From: Corticium candelabrum
Taxonomy: Eukaryota > Porifera > Homoscleromorpha > Homosclerophorida > Plakinidae
NCBI RefSeq assembly: GCF_963422355.1
Contig: NC_085096.1
Coordinates: 6,745,959 to 6,809,958, forward strand
Length of the DNA stretch: 64,000 nt
Direction: 5' to 3'
Made by a program: the position numbers and the translations under genes. The notes under the pieces are model-generated. The model was not told the DNA's origin, did not search any database, and saw only the letters and a list, made by a program, of their open reading frames with translations. The first letter of the stretch is position 1; the number at the start of each line of letters is the position of its first letter. Of this stretch, positions 33,178-45,117 are shown piece by piece.

Positions 33178-35545
33178 TTTGGCGACGAGGACATCGCGAA
33201 GACCGCTAGAATAGAAAAGTGGGACCGTTTAATGGCGACACAAAGAAATGGGACCACTACGTGGAACGATTGGAATTCTTTTTCACAGCCAACAAGATCA
33301 CAGAGAGTGATGAGAAGAGAACGATTCTCTTGATGGCGTGCGGGGCGCCAACATACAAACTGATCAGAACTCTCGTGTCACCGAGAAAGACGTAAGAAGC
33401 CCCGTATGACGTGATCGTGGCCGTGGATTGTGGTCGTGGCTACGGTAAAGAGCCACCTCAACCCCAAGCCATCAGTGATCCTCCAAACGTATCGATTCAA
33501 CAGAAGGACACAACGCCCAGGTGAGTCAGTAGCAGACTTTGTGACAGATTTCAGAAGACTATTGGTTGACTGTGAGTATGGAGAGACGTTAGCAGACATG
33601 CTTCGCGAACGATTAGTGGTCGGATTAAGAGACGAAAGAATCCAGCGCAGACTACTACAAAACGATACGTTAACATTTGACAACTCATGGAGAATCAGTC
33701 GATGGATGGAAACAGCAGCCAAGAACACAGAAGAACACTGCCAAACACCAGGGATGCAAGCAACTCAGGAGGGCCGTCGGAGAGGCAAATGTTTCCGTTG
33801 CTTAGGTGACCATTGGCCACAGCCCTGCAGATTTCTCAAACCGCAATGCAGAAGATGCAAGAAGATTGGTAGCTTGGCAAGGGCGTGCCAAAATCCAACA
33901 GCGGAAGAAATAAAGCGAAAACTGTGCATCATGTCGAGAAAACGGAAGAGAGCAGTGATGACAACATATCTGGTCTCAGTTCATATGGTAGAGAAGAAGC
34001 CACAGGCAGCCCAATTAACAGTGGACGTCACCATCAATCAGAAAAAAGTACAGTTTGAGATAGACACCAGAGCAGTAGTGTCACTAATCAATGAATCTAC
34101 AATCCGAAAAAATTGGAAAAGGAAAGAAGCGCCTGGGTTTAGACAACCCAAGATACAGTTGAAGACATAATCAGGGAAGAAACTAAAAATTACAGGAGAG
34201 GTGGAGGCCAGAGTTCGCTATCGCGGTCAGATGGCCAGAGTGCCCTGGTTGTGGTACAGGGGCAGGGACAGAACCTATTTGGCCGCAATTGGATGAATGA
34301 ATTCCAGTTGGAATGGAGGAAGATATTTCATGCGAGCGAGGTGCAGAGAGGAATAACCGCTGGAGCCAGGGAGTCAACAACAATCGACAGCATCTTGAAA
34401 AGGTTTCTGGACGTATTTGACAAGGGAAGGGGCCAACTGAAGAAAACGGTGGCATCCTTTTGTGTTGACCTAGACACCAAGCCGAGATTTTATAAACCAA
34501 GACAGGTAGCGTTCGCACATCGGGAGAAGGAAGAACAGGCCATGAGAAAACTGGAAAGAGGAGGAACCATAAGACCCACGAGTTTCTCAGAATGGACTGC
34601 ACCAATACTACCGGTACTGAAAACGGATGGGTCGATGCGAATTTGCGACAACTACAGATTGACCATTAACCAAGCCGGACAGCGAGATAATTACACGCTC
34701 CCACGAATTGAGGACATGTTGGCATCATTATAAGTGGAGTGAAGTTTTCAAAGTTGGATTAAAACAACGCATATCAACAAGTGCTCTTAGATGAGCAGTC
34801 CATAAAGTGTACGGTGATCAAAACGCATTAACTGTTTGAATTCACTAGGCTCCATTTCAGGATTGCGGCGGCGCCAGGTATTTTTCACAGAATTATGGAC
34901 TCTCTGCTACAGGGGATACCACACACAATAGTATACCTGGATGATGTTCTCATTACCGGTAGGACACAAAACAAACATTGTCGAAATTTGGAAACAGTGC
35001 TCAGCAGACTAACACAAGCAGGATTACGCCTCAAACGCAACAAGTGCGTGTTTTTCCAAAAGGAAGAGGCATATTTGGGAAACAAAATCGACAAACAAAG
35101 CATTTATCCTAACGGAGAGAAAGTACGGGCAATACAAAATGTACCGGAGCCAAAGAATGTACAGGAACTACGAGCATACTTAGGGCTAATCAACAAATAC
35201 GGGCGATTTTTGCCGAGATTATCAACCACCCTGGCAGCCTTATACAACTTATTGCGAAAAGGGAAGCTCTGGACATGGGTGAAAGACCAAAGAAAAGCAT
35301 TCGAGCTCAGTAAATCGGCTCTGCAATCCACCAACCTCAGCACATTTCGACCCGGAGAAAGAGCTGACTCTCGCATGTGACGCTTCCCCGTACGGAGTGG
35401 AAGCGGTGCTATCGCACCGTCATGCTGATGGCACAAACATACCAACTGCATTTGCGTCCAGGACTCTCACTCAGGCTGAAGGGGCTACGCACAGATAGAC
35501 AAAGAGGCAGTGGCAGTAATGTTTGGAGTCAAGCAGCTCCACCAG
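33178..35545 (+). pseudogene. Decayed Ty3/gypsy retrotransposon (gag to RNase H), integrase missing
   Basis: The primer binding site TGGCGACGAGG is at 33180-33190, the same as in the intact copy at 45 kb. Gag is seen from about 33200, with a clean frame at 33430-34170 holding two CCHC-like knuckles. The second has lost its histidine (CRRCKKIGSLARAC). The protease active site reads FEIDTRAVVSLI, so the family DTG is DTR. RT follows at 34251-34733 and 34895-35380, with YLDDVLITG, but the piece with DLxxAY is shifted. RNase H is partly present ([11 protein letters not shown]) and the match stops near 35545. No integrase or 3' LTR is seen. It is the same lineage as the intact copy but clearly diverged. 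Confidence 0.85.
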
Positions 35546-35609
35546 TTGTGTCATGAGACTCTGGAAAATTCTAATACAGAAGAATCCTTACTAGCATTTT
35601 TTCGTTTTA

Positions 35610-36140
35610 TTGGTGCTGCATATTTTTAGAAAACATCAAGCAGCGTTTCAGCAGCTATGTCCAGAGCAGCTTTTCAAGGACTCAGAAAACGAAAGTTCTT
35701 CTGGACAACATAGCATCTTCGGTTCATTGACACTATACGAAACACCATATGGGCTAGGGTTCCCTTTGAAGACAAAATGCCTCCATCAACTGGAGCGCTA
35801 CGATTCCATTGGATGAGGTCATTGTGGGTTCGGCAACTGTGGAGTCAGGCTGATCAAAATATAGTGGAAGTGAGTGACATCTGTCAATCTAAATGGGAGA
35901 TAGACTCGGGGTGGATAGAAAGTTATGTGGGAGACACCTGAACACAGGAGAACAGTACAAGAAGCAAGGGCTCTGTTGACTCGTGGCTGTGGATGCAAGA
36001 CTGGGTGTAGGAGCAAACGCTGCCAGCGTGCTAAGAAAGGCCACTATTGTGAGCTTGCTGTAAGTGTCTTCAGTGTACTACTCTCCAGTCAGAGCATGTG
36101 AGTGACTCAGATGAGAACTTCGTTTGCAAGAGGAAATGAA
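35610..36140 (+). pseudogene. Cysteine-rich (CXC-like) transposon-gene fragment
   Basis: In mixed frames the region gives MPPSTGALRFHWMRSLWVRQ (about 35768), IVEVSDICQSKWEID, then ALLTRGCGCKTGCRSKRCQR and AKKGHYC (about 35965-36050). After a 1-base shift it gives CKCLQCTT. The tail resembles the tesmin/CXC-like cysteine cluster found at the C-terminus of a multicopy, probably transposon-derived family in cnidarians and sponges (from memory). Stops and the frameshift show decay. Confidence 0.45.
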
Positions 36141-36391
36141 GGAACAACTGCGTTGGAGAGAACTGCTAGGGCACTTGGAGATAAAGAATCAACGATCACC
36201 GATGATGATACACAAATAGATATTCAAAACCAAAGTGATACAGTCCAGAAAGATTCAGAAGGCTCCTCTAATTTCAGTGTTTAGTCATGTATTCCATTTT
36301 GTGTTCCTGTAGCGAGCTCTTCGCCTTTCTCATCACCTCATCTCTCATCAAGTCATCTTCTCTCACTGTGTGTATTTCAATGTCATGTCAC

Positions 36392-36652
36392 AAATCTATG
36401 CATCCAAATTAAGTTATCAACAACATTACATCTATCAGAGAGAGTCGAATCGTGATGACTAATGCGATTTATTGAAAATTAGGTAATGAAACTATACATA
36501 CGTAATTACTGAGTTAATGATAAATCTCTGCATGCAAATTAAGTTATCAACAACATTACATCTATCAGAAAGAGTCAATTCTGATGATTCTTATGCAATT
36601 TATTAAAAATTAGGTAATGAAACTAACTAATTCCTGAAGTAGCTACTAACGA
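36392..36652. repeat. Tandem duplication, 130-bp unit x 2
   Basis: CAAATTAAGTTATCAACAAC occurs at 36405 and again at 36535. About 110 bp match in each copy with a handful of substitutions, including the shared ending AAAATTAGGTAATGAAACTA. Confidence 0.88.
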
Positions 36653-36732
36653 CTAAACATTTATTACACTTCACACAAAAGTGAACTGATAAAACTAGCA
36701 GTGTGAAATAGACTATATATAACATATATATA

Positions 36733-36737
<5 letters not shown>

Positions 36738-36800
<63 letters not shown>
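36738..36800. repeat. (TA)n microsatellite
   Basis: About 30 uninterrupted TA units, preceded by two TAACATATATA words. Confidence 0.95.
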
Positions 36801-36802
<2 letters not shown>

Positions 36803-37300
36803 GCTTACGTCTTTGCCAGAAAGCTTTGGTTAGTAAGTAAATTGCCATGATGCGCCAATTTAGTTTACGCATGCGCAGTTCAGGTATCTGACTTTGGTGT
36901 GAAGTCGCTTCCGGGAATCGGCAATTGTACTGTTCTAACAAAAACCATCGGTGGCAGAGGCGAAATGGAGAAGAAGTTAGTCACTTTTGCTGTGCGTGGT
37001 TTCATCGATCTTTTATTGCATTGGTGCGGTGTTGTTGCCATAAATTAGGAGTGCCTGTTTTGTTTAGTTTCGTCTTCTCCGAGTTTTGCGAGTGATATCT
37101 TTCGGTCAGGTATACAAGTAAGTAGTGTAGCTTTGCCCTATTACAACACCGAAGTTGTATCGTCTCAGATCGGCTGAAGGTGAGCTTGTTTCTTAGAAGA
37201 TCTTAAATGTAGCTAGCAACGTCCCTACAGAAGATTTCTCTGAATCTCATGCAGTCTAAAGTCACAGTAAATAGGAAGCATGTAATATACGCAATGTTGT
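36801..37300. other. Spacer, nothing recognised
   Basis: No coding or RNA signal. It is slightly more GC-rich than the flanks near 36840-37180. Confidence 0.4.
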
Positions 37301-39918
37301 TTAGTCTTTGTTTGCAGCCTTTCTCTTTTCCAACTCAGGCCGGCTTTCAGTAACATAGGGCAAAACTGACATGCTAGCTTCTTTCACGATTGCTTTCAGT
37401 CTCTCTGTACCGTTTCTCACGTTGGCGTAGGTCCGTTGCATCGAGTTAAATCGGGCATGAATGGACTCTGCACCCTGTTCACAATGAAACTCCAGTCCAA
37501 TCTTCCATATCCACACCCATGGCATCACGTGATCTTTCAACATGTGCAGTTTAGCAATTGTTGAGACTGTGGGCAACGTAGATCTGTAGTTTCAATAAAA
37601 TTTGTGATATTGACGTCTACAACATACACGTGCAGTAAGTTCTCATGTTACTTTTGCAGCAATTTGTTAGAACTGATTCATAAGCTAATGTTTCCATTTT
37701 ATGTTTGTCCAGTTTTGGCTAACACTTTAACCATTATGGCAAGCTGCAAATAGTATGAATGTTACCGTAAATGCTTGAGCAATGTTTTCTGCTGTTGCCC
37801 TTGTTACTGCGAGGTCCTGGGGCACGGCCGTTGCAAGAGAATTGCAAAGCTTTTCTATGTTGTCTCCCTGTATAGTATAATTTATTGTTGAATAAGCAAA
37901 TTTTATAAATTGAGATGCTTAAAATAACCTGGCAGCACTTGTGAATGTGGTTGCCTATGAATGAGCCTCCATGATAGGTTTATTTTTGAATGCCTAATTT
38001 CAGGTGGTGTCTTATCTAAAGCGCAGACTCTAGGGCCATCATGAAGTGGAAAAGACTCCGATCTGAGGGCTTTTTCTTGATCCTCCTGCAATGGGATGTA
38101 ACATTAGCCATGTGTCATTAATATAGTAATTAATTAATACATAGCTTGGTGCGGATTACAACCATAAATCAATATTGTAACAACTCACGAGTTGATCTGC
38201 CTGTGCTGTGAGCTGTTTGGCTTGATCGTATATTTGTATTACAGTGGTGAAGTTGCCTCTGTGTTGGTGCTTCCTGTGAGATTTATCAAGTTGGCTTCCA
38301 ACTTATTCTTTCGCACTTCCTCTTTTAACTTCTGTGCTTCTCGTACTCTTGATATGTGTTGCTTAAAAGAAGATGCAGTTGCATGTCCAATGTGGGTTGG
38401 AGCCCTCTCACTTTCTTCGATGACTCTTTGATTGTCTATTTTATGGGCCGCTCGTTCCAGTTGATCGTAGAGTTTAGCAAAGACTCCTAGACTAATAGGT
38501 AATGCTGAGATGGCTACCTGCAATGGTTACAAAAATTATTATTACATGTCGTGCTCAACCAGATCAGTCTGATTACAACGATAAGGCTTATTTATGATAG
38601 TGCTTTTGCTCTTACAGGGTCAATTGGAACAGCTGCTAGGTGGGGCCTAATAACATTGTTATAGAATTTTGCTCTTTGTTATTTTGCTCCCTTATTCTGT
38701 AAATTTTCTGAAGTCTGTAATGAGCTGGATCAAGACTCCTTTGTTCTGATGGTGTTCTTTCTGCAGCTGGTTTTGCCATTTGTGAACTGTCGATTAGACA
38801 CCATAAGCAACAGTGACGACCTATGGTAGGGAGGAGGTACATGCTACAAGCACTATGAGAGCCATGTAATGACATAACACTACCAAAACACTGAAGGTCC
38901 AAATAAACCCATACATCTTGCAGAGAAATTCGTAATCTCCAGAAAGAAACAGTCTGACTTTCTTTGCTCTAACCAAGAAAAAGAACAAGTGTAATAAGAA
39001 TACATTACTTTGTGTTTATCTGTTTACTTCCAGTCAGTTGTGGTTAGTTCCTGCAGCTGCTCTTGGTATCTTCCTACAGCTATGTTGAAGTTAGCTACTG
39101 TATCAGCAGCTTCATGTAATGACAGAGGTGTTCTTCACTGAGTTGACTGCTGCAACATTTGCTATCTGCACAGCTGGCTTGAAAGTGATCCCACTCTTGT
39201 CTCCAGCAAGCTTAATCCGCACTTCATCAGCAGGAATGGCATTGTCAAGCCACACTAATGCATCAGCTCTGCAGAAAAAAACAAAATTTAATATGATAAG
39301 TTTTTGAGAAAGGTCTAAATCACACACGATTCAAACTGCTCGAGAAGTGAGTGGACTACAGATTTGGGTGAAGATATGTAAATACATGGGGCAGGTCCAA
39401 CTCTTCACCGCCACCTGGTAGTTTGAAGGTGAACACAACTTCTTCAGCTTCTAAGTCTTGCGGCAACCAATCTAGCATGAGCTGTCGTTGCTTTTTTCAA
39501 TGGAAAGAGACACACCCCACTTTGATAGCCATCTGTAATGTATGGTAATTTCTATCAGAAGACTAGCTAAACATTGATTAATAAATTTTTTAATTACCGT
39601 CTTAGAGCTGTCAACTTGCTCCAAGGAATTGAAAGGTCTGCTTTTAAGCCAAGGCCTTCTGTGGTCGAGACTCTATTGTATTTCCTGGAAGCCAGCTTCC
39701 TTTAGAAGCTCTTGTCTTTCTCCTGCCAAACGCTTTGCCTCGTGAATAAGATGCCTGTTTACTGCTTCCTGCCCTCCACTGATGGCTTCACGAACACGTA
39801 CAATTTGCATAGTTCTACCCCTCACGGTTGCTTCAGAAAATGCAGTAGACGACACGAGTGGCTTTGGCACACGAAAGTATGTCAATGGCAATAAAGAGAA
39901 ACGCAAACTCCACTTCAT
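37301..39918 (-). pseudogene. Decayed multi-exon transposon gene with an EQGAESIHA signature
   Basis: Read on the minus strand, consecutive blocks follow the order of a large multicopy transposon-like family of cnidarian and sponge genomes. Start: 39918-39673, a charged coiled segment. Then 39327-39100: DALVWLDNAIPADEVRIKLA, then PAVQIANVAAVNSV. Then 38990-38640: LFLSGDYEFLCKMYGF, GRHCCLWCLIDSSQM, then RSLDPAHY. Then 38523-38239: ISALPISLGVFAKLYDQLER. Then 38090-37931: YHGGSFIGNHIHK, needing a frameshift. Then 37867-37770: GDNIEKLCNSL. Last: 37585-37301: KLHMLKDHVMPWVWIWKIGL, then EQGAESIHARFNSMQRTY, to a stop. Several exon borders keep GT/AG. At least three frameshifts are needed, so the copy is dead. 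I do not know the superfamily name. Confidence 0.6.
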
Positions 39919-40017
39919 ACTAGTATTAATTAATTTAGTTAATTAGTTATGTAGTAGTCCAATAGTACTTCAAAACGAAAAATCGTGAAATGCTTTGATG
40001 CGCCTTAGATCTTTATA

Positions 40018-40032
40018 TATGTGTGTGTGTGC

Positions 40033-40102
<70 letters not shown>
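40018..40102. repeat. (GT)n microsatellite
   Basis: About 40 GT units with a GCGTGCGT interruption near the start. It lies just upstream of the HECT exon. Confidence 0.95.
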
Positions 40103-40107
<5 letters not shown>

Positions 40108-40145
40108 AAGTTTTCTAAATATCTTCTTATTTCTTTCTTAAAAGC

Positions 40146-41906
40146 ACAGCTAGCAACACACTGTGGTCATTAGAAGATTTCTTAGCAGCGCGTGTCTCCA
40201 GTCTTAATATTCCTAATGACACAGATGACAGGCAAAAGATAGCAGTGAGAAGGAAACACATATGAAAGGATACTAAACGAGCACTTAGACGTGCTGGAAT
40301 TCAAGATTATAAGGGCTTGTCTATTACTTTCATTGGTGAAACAGCTGTTGATGATGGAGGACCTCTTCGAGAATTCTTTCGCCTTCTCATACTTGAAACT
40401 GGAAATGTTGTTAGCATCTTTTGTGGATCAGAAGGAAAGAGAGTTCCAGCACACAATGTTTTGGCTTTACAGCGAAACGAGTATTTCTTTGTTGGAAAGT
40501 GTATTGCTTTGTCAATCACTTACGGTGGACCAGGACCACATTTCTTCAGTAAAAGTATTGCAAGATATCTGTGCGGAGAGTCGATTACTAGTCCTGAGCT
40601 AGAAGTTCCAGACTATGAAATCAGAGAGAAGATTGAAAAGGTAAAGTGTACTATATGTACATAATCATTATTTCATCTAGGTAACTGACGTAGAAGCCAG
40701 ATTCCATTTCATTTGCATTGTGTTTGTTGAAAAAGATGCACCAGGTTTGCCTGCTGCTTTTTTGATGTAATTCAGTCTTTTGGACTAGCTGTCACTTTGT
40801 CTAATTCAAAGTAGTTTTTCTGTGAATTGCTTCATCGTGATCAGGGTTCCCATACTTCTGCGTCATGTCAGGTCAACAATTTCCGTGTCAGAACGTGTTA
40901 GTGTAATGTCACTCAATATAACTTACAGCAACGCTACACAAACAACTGCTTCAACAACATGTCAAGCTGGAGCACAGGTCTGGCTGCATGACGTACTATA
41001 GAAAAAGAACCAAATTGCATGTAGTCGCGCTTGAACTTCTCCTTGCTACAGTAGCATGAACAGCAGTAGAGTCAAAAGAACAAAAAACAAAACACATTTT
41101 ATGATTTAGGGACCATCGGTAATTACTGTATTTTGGTTTAGTCCGTAGTCATGAAAAAGGGATGGTGGATTAGACAATGTAAGAATTTTAAAATACTATT
41201 TCGGTAGTCTACTATCCATTATGCAAACTTTCAATTCTCAGTGTTGCGTTGTTTAACTTGCATTCTTCAAGAACTTGTTTTCAATGTGTTCGCGCACAAA
41301 AAGCGAGTACATGTGTAATAATTGAATTACTAATCATGATATTTCCTGCAGAAATGTCAAAGATCGGGTAGTTTCTAATCACAAAGTGTGAACATTGAAT
41401 GGGTTCTCTAAAAATCATATATAATATTTAACTTGAAGAATGTGGGAGTGAGTAGGGGGGTTCTGAAAATTTGAAAAATAGTTACGAATCACCCCTTACA
41501 GGACAGATAATCAACTACAGACTCAGAGTATATGTCATTGTTGTTGCAGGTTAGCAAAGTTCAGACAACTGAACAGCTCCGTGTTCTGCTTGACAGTGAG
41601 GAATTATCATTTCGCTTTGAATTTGGTTTTAGTGCTCCCAACCGTGAACTTAATTTGGAAGACAAATCAGACATAGTGAAGAGCCTGAGTTTTCATTACT
41701 TGGTTTATGCCAATCGAGCTGAGCTAGATCAACTTATGGATGGACTTCAGCTAATGCAACAAAACTCCACACTTTTCAGACCACTATTACAGTTGACAAC
41801 AATACCTTTATTGACCACTTCACAAATGTTGAAGTTGTTCAAACCTGTCTGGTCTGAACTGGGATCAAATAAACGTGAGGAAAAAGAGTCAATAATTTTG
41901 AATTAG
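40146..41906 (+). pseudogene. HECT-domain E3 ubiquitin ligase fragment (G2E3-like), broken and lacking the catalytic C-lobe
   Basis: Two exons join in frame: about 40146-40640, ending IEK|GTAAAG, and 41550-41906 after TTGTTGCAG. They encode the N-lobe of a HECT domain: SLEDFLAARVSSLNI, then ALRRAGIQDYKGLSITFIGE, then AVDDGGPLREFFRLL. Later come NEYFFVGKCIALSITYGGPG and ELSFRFEFGFSAP. The style is that of G2E3-like HECT proteins, which are often multicopy in invertebrates. TGA at 40263-40265 stands where family members have Trp (RRKHI*KDTKRAL), and TAG at 41904-41906 ends the frame at GSNKREEKESIILN. Both may be Trp-to-stop changes. The C-lobe with the catalytic cysteine is not found downstream before the Penelope-like block. 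The intron (909 bp) is long for this window. Confidence 0.72.
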
Positions 41907-42414
41907 ACCACTTACGTGGATGAGACAGCGGGTATATGGTTTGTTCTCGTGTACAGTTTATTGCTAAAATCGCATTCATCTTGAATATTAGACTGGTTTT
42001 TATGGTGCTCCCTTCATATAATACTTTTGAGCACTTGTCACATGAATGCTCTAAATTAATAAAGTTGGCAACTGTATAGTAATTAAAATTATCGGTTGTC
42101 TCTGCTAATGGTCTGGTTGTTTTGGTGGGGATGTGTCCGTCTGTTGTCACAGCTGGCTGACTAGTAGTTAGTGAGTCTGTAAACGTCTGTCGAGAGGGTG
42201 AATTGGCGTTATCGTGTGTCCGATAATGAGTGGTCTGTAGGGGGTGTGGTCTGGTATGTCTAGGTCAACAAACTCTATAGTCTGAATTATTCTGTTTGTC
42301 AGAGGGGAAAATTAATGGTAACTCTGGCTAACAAGACTAAACTACGACCACCACACACGCAGACACGAGCCTCTTCTCCTCTCTCTCCTTTCTTCTCGGA
42401 TCGGACTAACGTTG

Positions 42415-42471
42415 ACCCCGATAGCGCTGATGAAAGCATTTATACCGAAACGCGTCCGCTGATATGAGGGG
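42415..42471 (+). ncRNA. Hammerhead ribozyme core, type I (Penelope-associated), copy A
   Basis: The core reads CTGATGA (42427-42433), then stem II, then GAAA (42447-42450), then a very short stem III (ACGCGT) and the cleavage triplet GTC (42454-42456). Stem I pairs AGCG (42423-42426) with CGCT (42457-42460), and further out CCCC (42416-42419) with GGGG (42468-42471). Stem II (AGCA-TTTA-TACC) has two mismatched pairs, so this copy is probably weakened. Type I hammerheads with a minimal stem III are known from Penelope-like elements, where they lie in the terminal repeats and are thought to work best as head-to-tail dimers. Confidence 0.75.
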
Positions 42472-43599
42472 ACCGAGAACGAAGAATATATACGACCGAG
42501 ACACAAGTAACATGTTAAACGGGCAATGGCAACGACCACAATATTCAATGAGAGAAGACGGAAAGCAAAACTGAATGAGTTCAAACACCCAACGTCGACC
42601 ACCAGAAAAAAACGCCACTACGGTCCTTATGAAACCGCCAACAATCACGGTAATAACCCTAAACGGACCCGAAAGAGCCCGTTGAAACATTGACACCCGA
42701 CTTTGATCGTACTCAAACTGAACCTGTATTATTTGTATTCGCACACAGATCCTTCCAGACGAACACAAAGAACAACCGACTACGGATACGCCGCCGAAAG
42801 AGAAACGCAAATAACAACATACCACCAACCGAGTACCAGCACCACTCGGTAAACGACGAAGACACTATAAACGTGATTAGAAATTCTAATAGTCATGTAC
42901 ACTTACCTGTTATTAATGAGAGTAACGATAGGAATAGATACCATGTTACAAATCGCACTAGAGTCTCGTTCCACCAGCAAAAATTGTCCAAAACCCGTGG
43001 ATGACACCACCGCTACCGTCGATAGATACGTCGTAAACAGAAGTCATGTTACACTATCACAAACCAAACTAACAGTAATCGACAAGGAACTAACGTACGT
43101 ACCCACCGAGACAAAACCCAATCGACAACGCTATATCCAAGAATTCGACAATTTCGCCCGAAAACTCAGACTCAGACTGCACACAAACCGTTGGCGAACG
43201 ACACGAGACAATAACACACGAGACACAAACCACCAAGACACGGAAGAAACCCAGACACTGTCGACCCGACCATTGGGCAGAGAACCACTCACGCCTACGG
43301 CACGACACCGTTCAAGAGACGATCCAAATGGGACCCACCCAAAACAAACAACACCGCCCTCGAAGAATATATCGAGAGAACGCGCAGAGTACTAACGGAA
43401 GCCAAACCAAAACGGAAAATATTCCCAAATCTCACCAAACAAGAACGCAGCGCCCTAGAACAACTCGGCAAACGCGACGACATAGTCATAAAGAAAGAAG
43501 ACAAGGGTTCCATGATCGTCGTCGAAGACAGACAGACATACGCCCGCAAAGGCCTCGAACACGTGGATATGTATACAAGACCTAGAAAGGCCTAGAATG

Positions 43600-44031
43600 G
43601 TAGATATGTATGCAAGAGCTTCATCACAGCAACTAAAAGAATCGGCGTTGCCATCGCTTCAAAGCCAGATGAAATTCTTCGCATATTTATAGCAACTACA
43701 GCCTTTGGCAATCGATTGCAATGACATCAGGACTGTGCTCTATTGGGGTTGTCCAGCAGATAAAGAGACTTACGTTCAGGAGATGAACGAGCGGGGAGAG
43801 ATGGTAAACAAAGCCAAGCCATTTTGCAGTATAGAAGAAACGGACGCTTTGTCAAACCATCCATGGCAAACTATGCAAAGAACAGTGTTGTCTGCAGGAG
43901 AAAGCTTCTTTTTTGAAGAATTTCTCTTCTGTCCAGAACTATCAACGATTGAGAATGGCTGTCACTGCTGTGATATTTGTGTGCCCAGAGCTGTACTTGT
44001 TGTAGCTGTAGTGGAAAGTGAGACATTCTAG
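43600..44031 (+). pseudogene. RecQ helicase C-terminal fragment, copy A (frameshifted)
   Basis: The same segment as copy B at 54869-55288 but damaged. The helicase motif V region is broken (a frame change before AIDCNDIRTVLYWGCP). The arginine-finger motif VI, ETGRAGRDG in copy B, is altered to EMNERGEMV. The zinc-binding part survives as ELSTIENGCHCCDIC. It is non-functional. Confidence 0.72.
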
Positions 44032-44305
44032 ATAGGACAACTCACTTGTACATTATATCTTACTGTATTTACATTCTGCTGTATTGTGCTTGATTAGTTG
44101 GTGTACAGTCATGAGGTAGTCTTTCCTTCATTGAACTAACAAGATATTAAACACAAATTCACGCATAATGATTTTTTCCCGCAAAATTGAAGGTTGCTAA
44201 TATGTTCATATCCAAACTTATTTTTAATTAAAATACTCTAATCACCATAGCATAGAATTTTGTTAGGACTGGTTATTTTTGGTCGATTTGATACGTTTTG
44301 TTCAT

Positions 44306-44996
44306 AAAATAACAATACACAAGTACATGAACTGTACACTTTATTTGACTCATCAACAATCAACCCCTCAACAATCAACCCATCAACTCATACATTAATC
44401 TTCAACCTAGGCAATTCAAGTCAAGACTTCATTGGCTCTAATCATTACGCTGAACCTACCCATCGTATATGCTTTGCTGTAATAAGTTGTTGTTAATTTG
44501 ACATACGGTTACTACACTACATGTCACGTGACTTCTAGACCTGTTGTCAACGACGTACAGTACTCAGTATAAACCTACCTGTTCCATTTCCTTTGAAAGT
44601 ATACTGTACACAGCACCAGAAGCAAGAGAAGCCCGTCTAGTGACTTCGTGTGAACAGCCGCAGGAGACCACCCTGGAATTCAAACAAATGACAACGGACG
44701 AAGACTGCCGGCTCAAACTGTCTCCGGAACAGACTCACGTAACCAGAAACCTTGCTACATCGGTGTCCACTGTCCTGAAGAATTGAAGATCGAGCGTGTG
44801 AACTCGTTCGAAAATGTGTCACCTGGCGGTTGAGTAGAATGTCTGCGAAGACTTAGCATGTTGCACTTCCACCAAATGTACCCTTGCGTCGCGCTACGTA
44901 GAGACGAGCAAATGGCCGACAACCCACTAAAACGAGGAGACGGCGTTCCGTACCGCCAAAGTCAACATGCATCAAAATATGCAACTAAATCGAATT
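44306..44996. other. Left flank of the intact gypsy element
   Basis: Holds two moderate open frames (44544-44786 and 44858-45046) without recognisable domains. With the gypsy element removed, the target site reads from here straight into 49380 onward. The joined frame runs on for some 35 codons past the site and then stops. It is not a gene I know. Confidence 0.4.
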
Positions 44997-45001
44997 ATGT
45001 C

Positions 45002-45116
45002 TGTAGAGTAGTGGCCCGGCATATCCGGGGAACAGCAGTTGTGTAGCCGGGTACTGTACTTGTGCAACGGACGTGAGACTGGAAGTCTAACAGAGTATTA
45101 CCGTGAGTACACAACA
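45002..45116 (+). repeat. 5' LTR of the intact gypsy element
   Basis: 115 bp with TG...CA ends, preceded by the ATGTC target duplication. It must contain the promoter and polyadenylation signals, but I see no clear TATA box or AATAAA, so the transcription start is not assigned. Confidence 0.95.
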
Positions 45117-45117
45117 C

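Larger units (their letters stand above)
42285..44305 (+). mobile_element. Penelope-like element fused to RecQ fragment, copy A
   Basis: The 5' part (42285-42515) matches copy C at 50505-50740 and holds a hammerhead core. It jumps at about 42516 to sequence equivalent to copy B at 53797. From there it encodes, in several frames, the N-terminal part of a Penelope-like protein: LDKELTYVPTETKPNRQRY-like text (read here as IDKEL...), FDNFARKLRLRLHTNRW and DDIVIKKEDKGSMIVVEDRQ. It then joins, in CCTAGAAAGGCCTAGAATGG near 43590, a RecQ-type helicase tail that runs to about 44031. A shared AT-rich 3' flank ends near 44305. The RT palm (YXDD) and the GIY-YIG endonuclease are absent. It is full of frameshifts and cannot move on its own. 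Confidence 0.72.

Noticed and set aside
40263-40265. Selenocysteine TGA in the HECT exon
   Set aside because: The position is a Trp in family relatives, not a Cys, and no SECIS-like element was seen.
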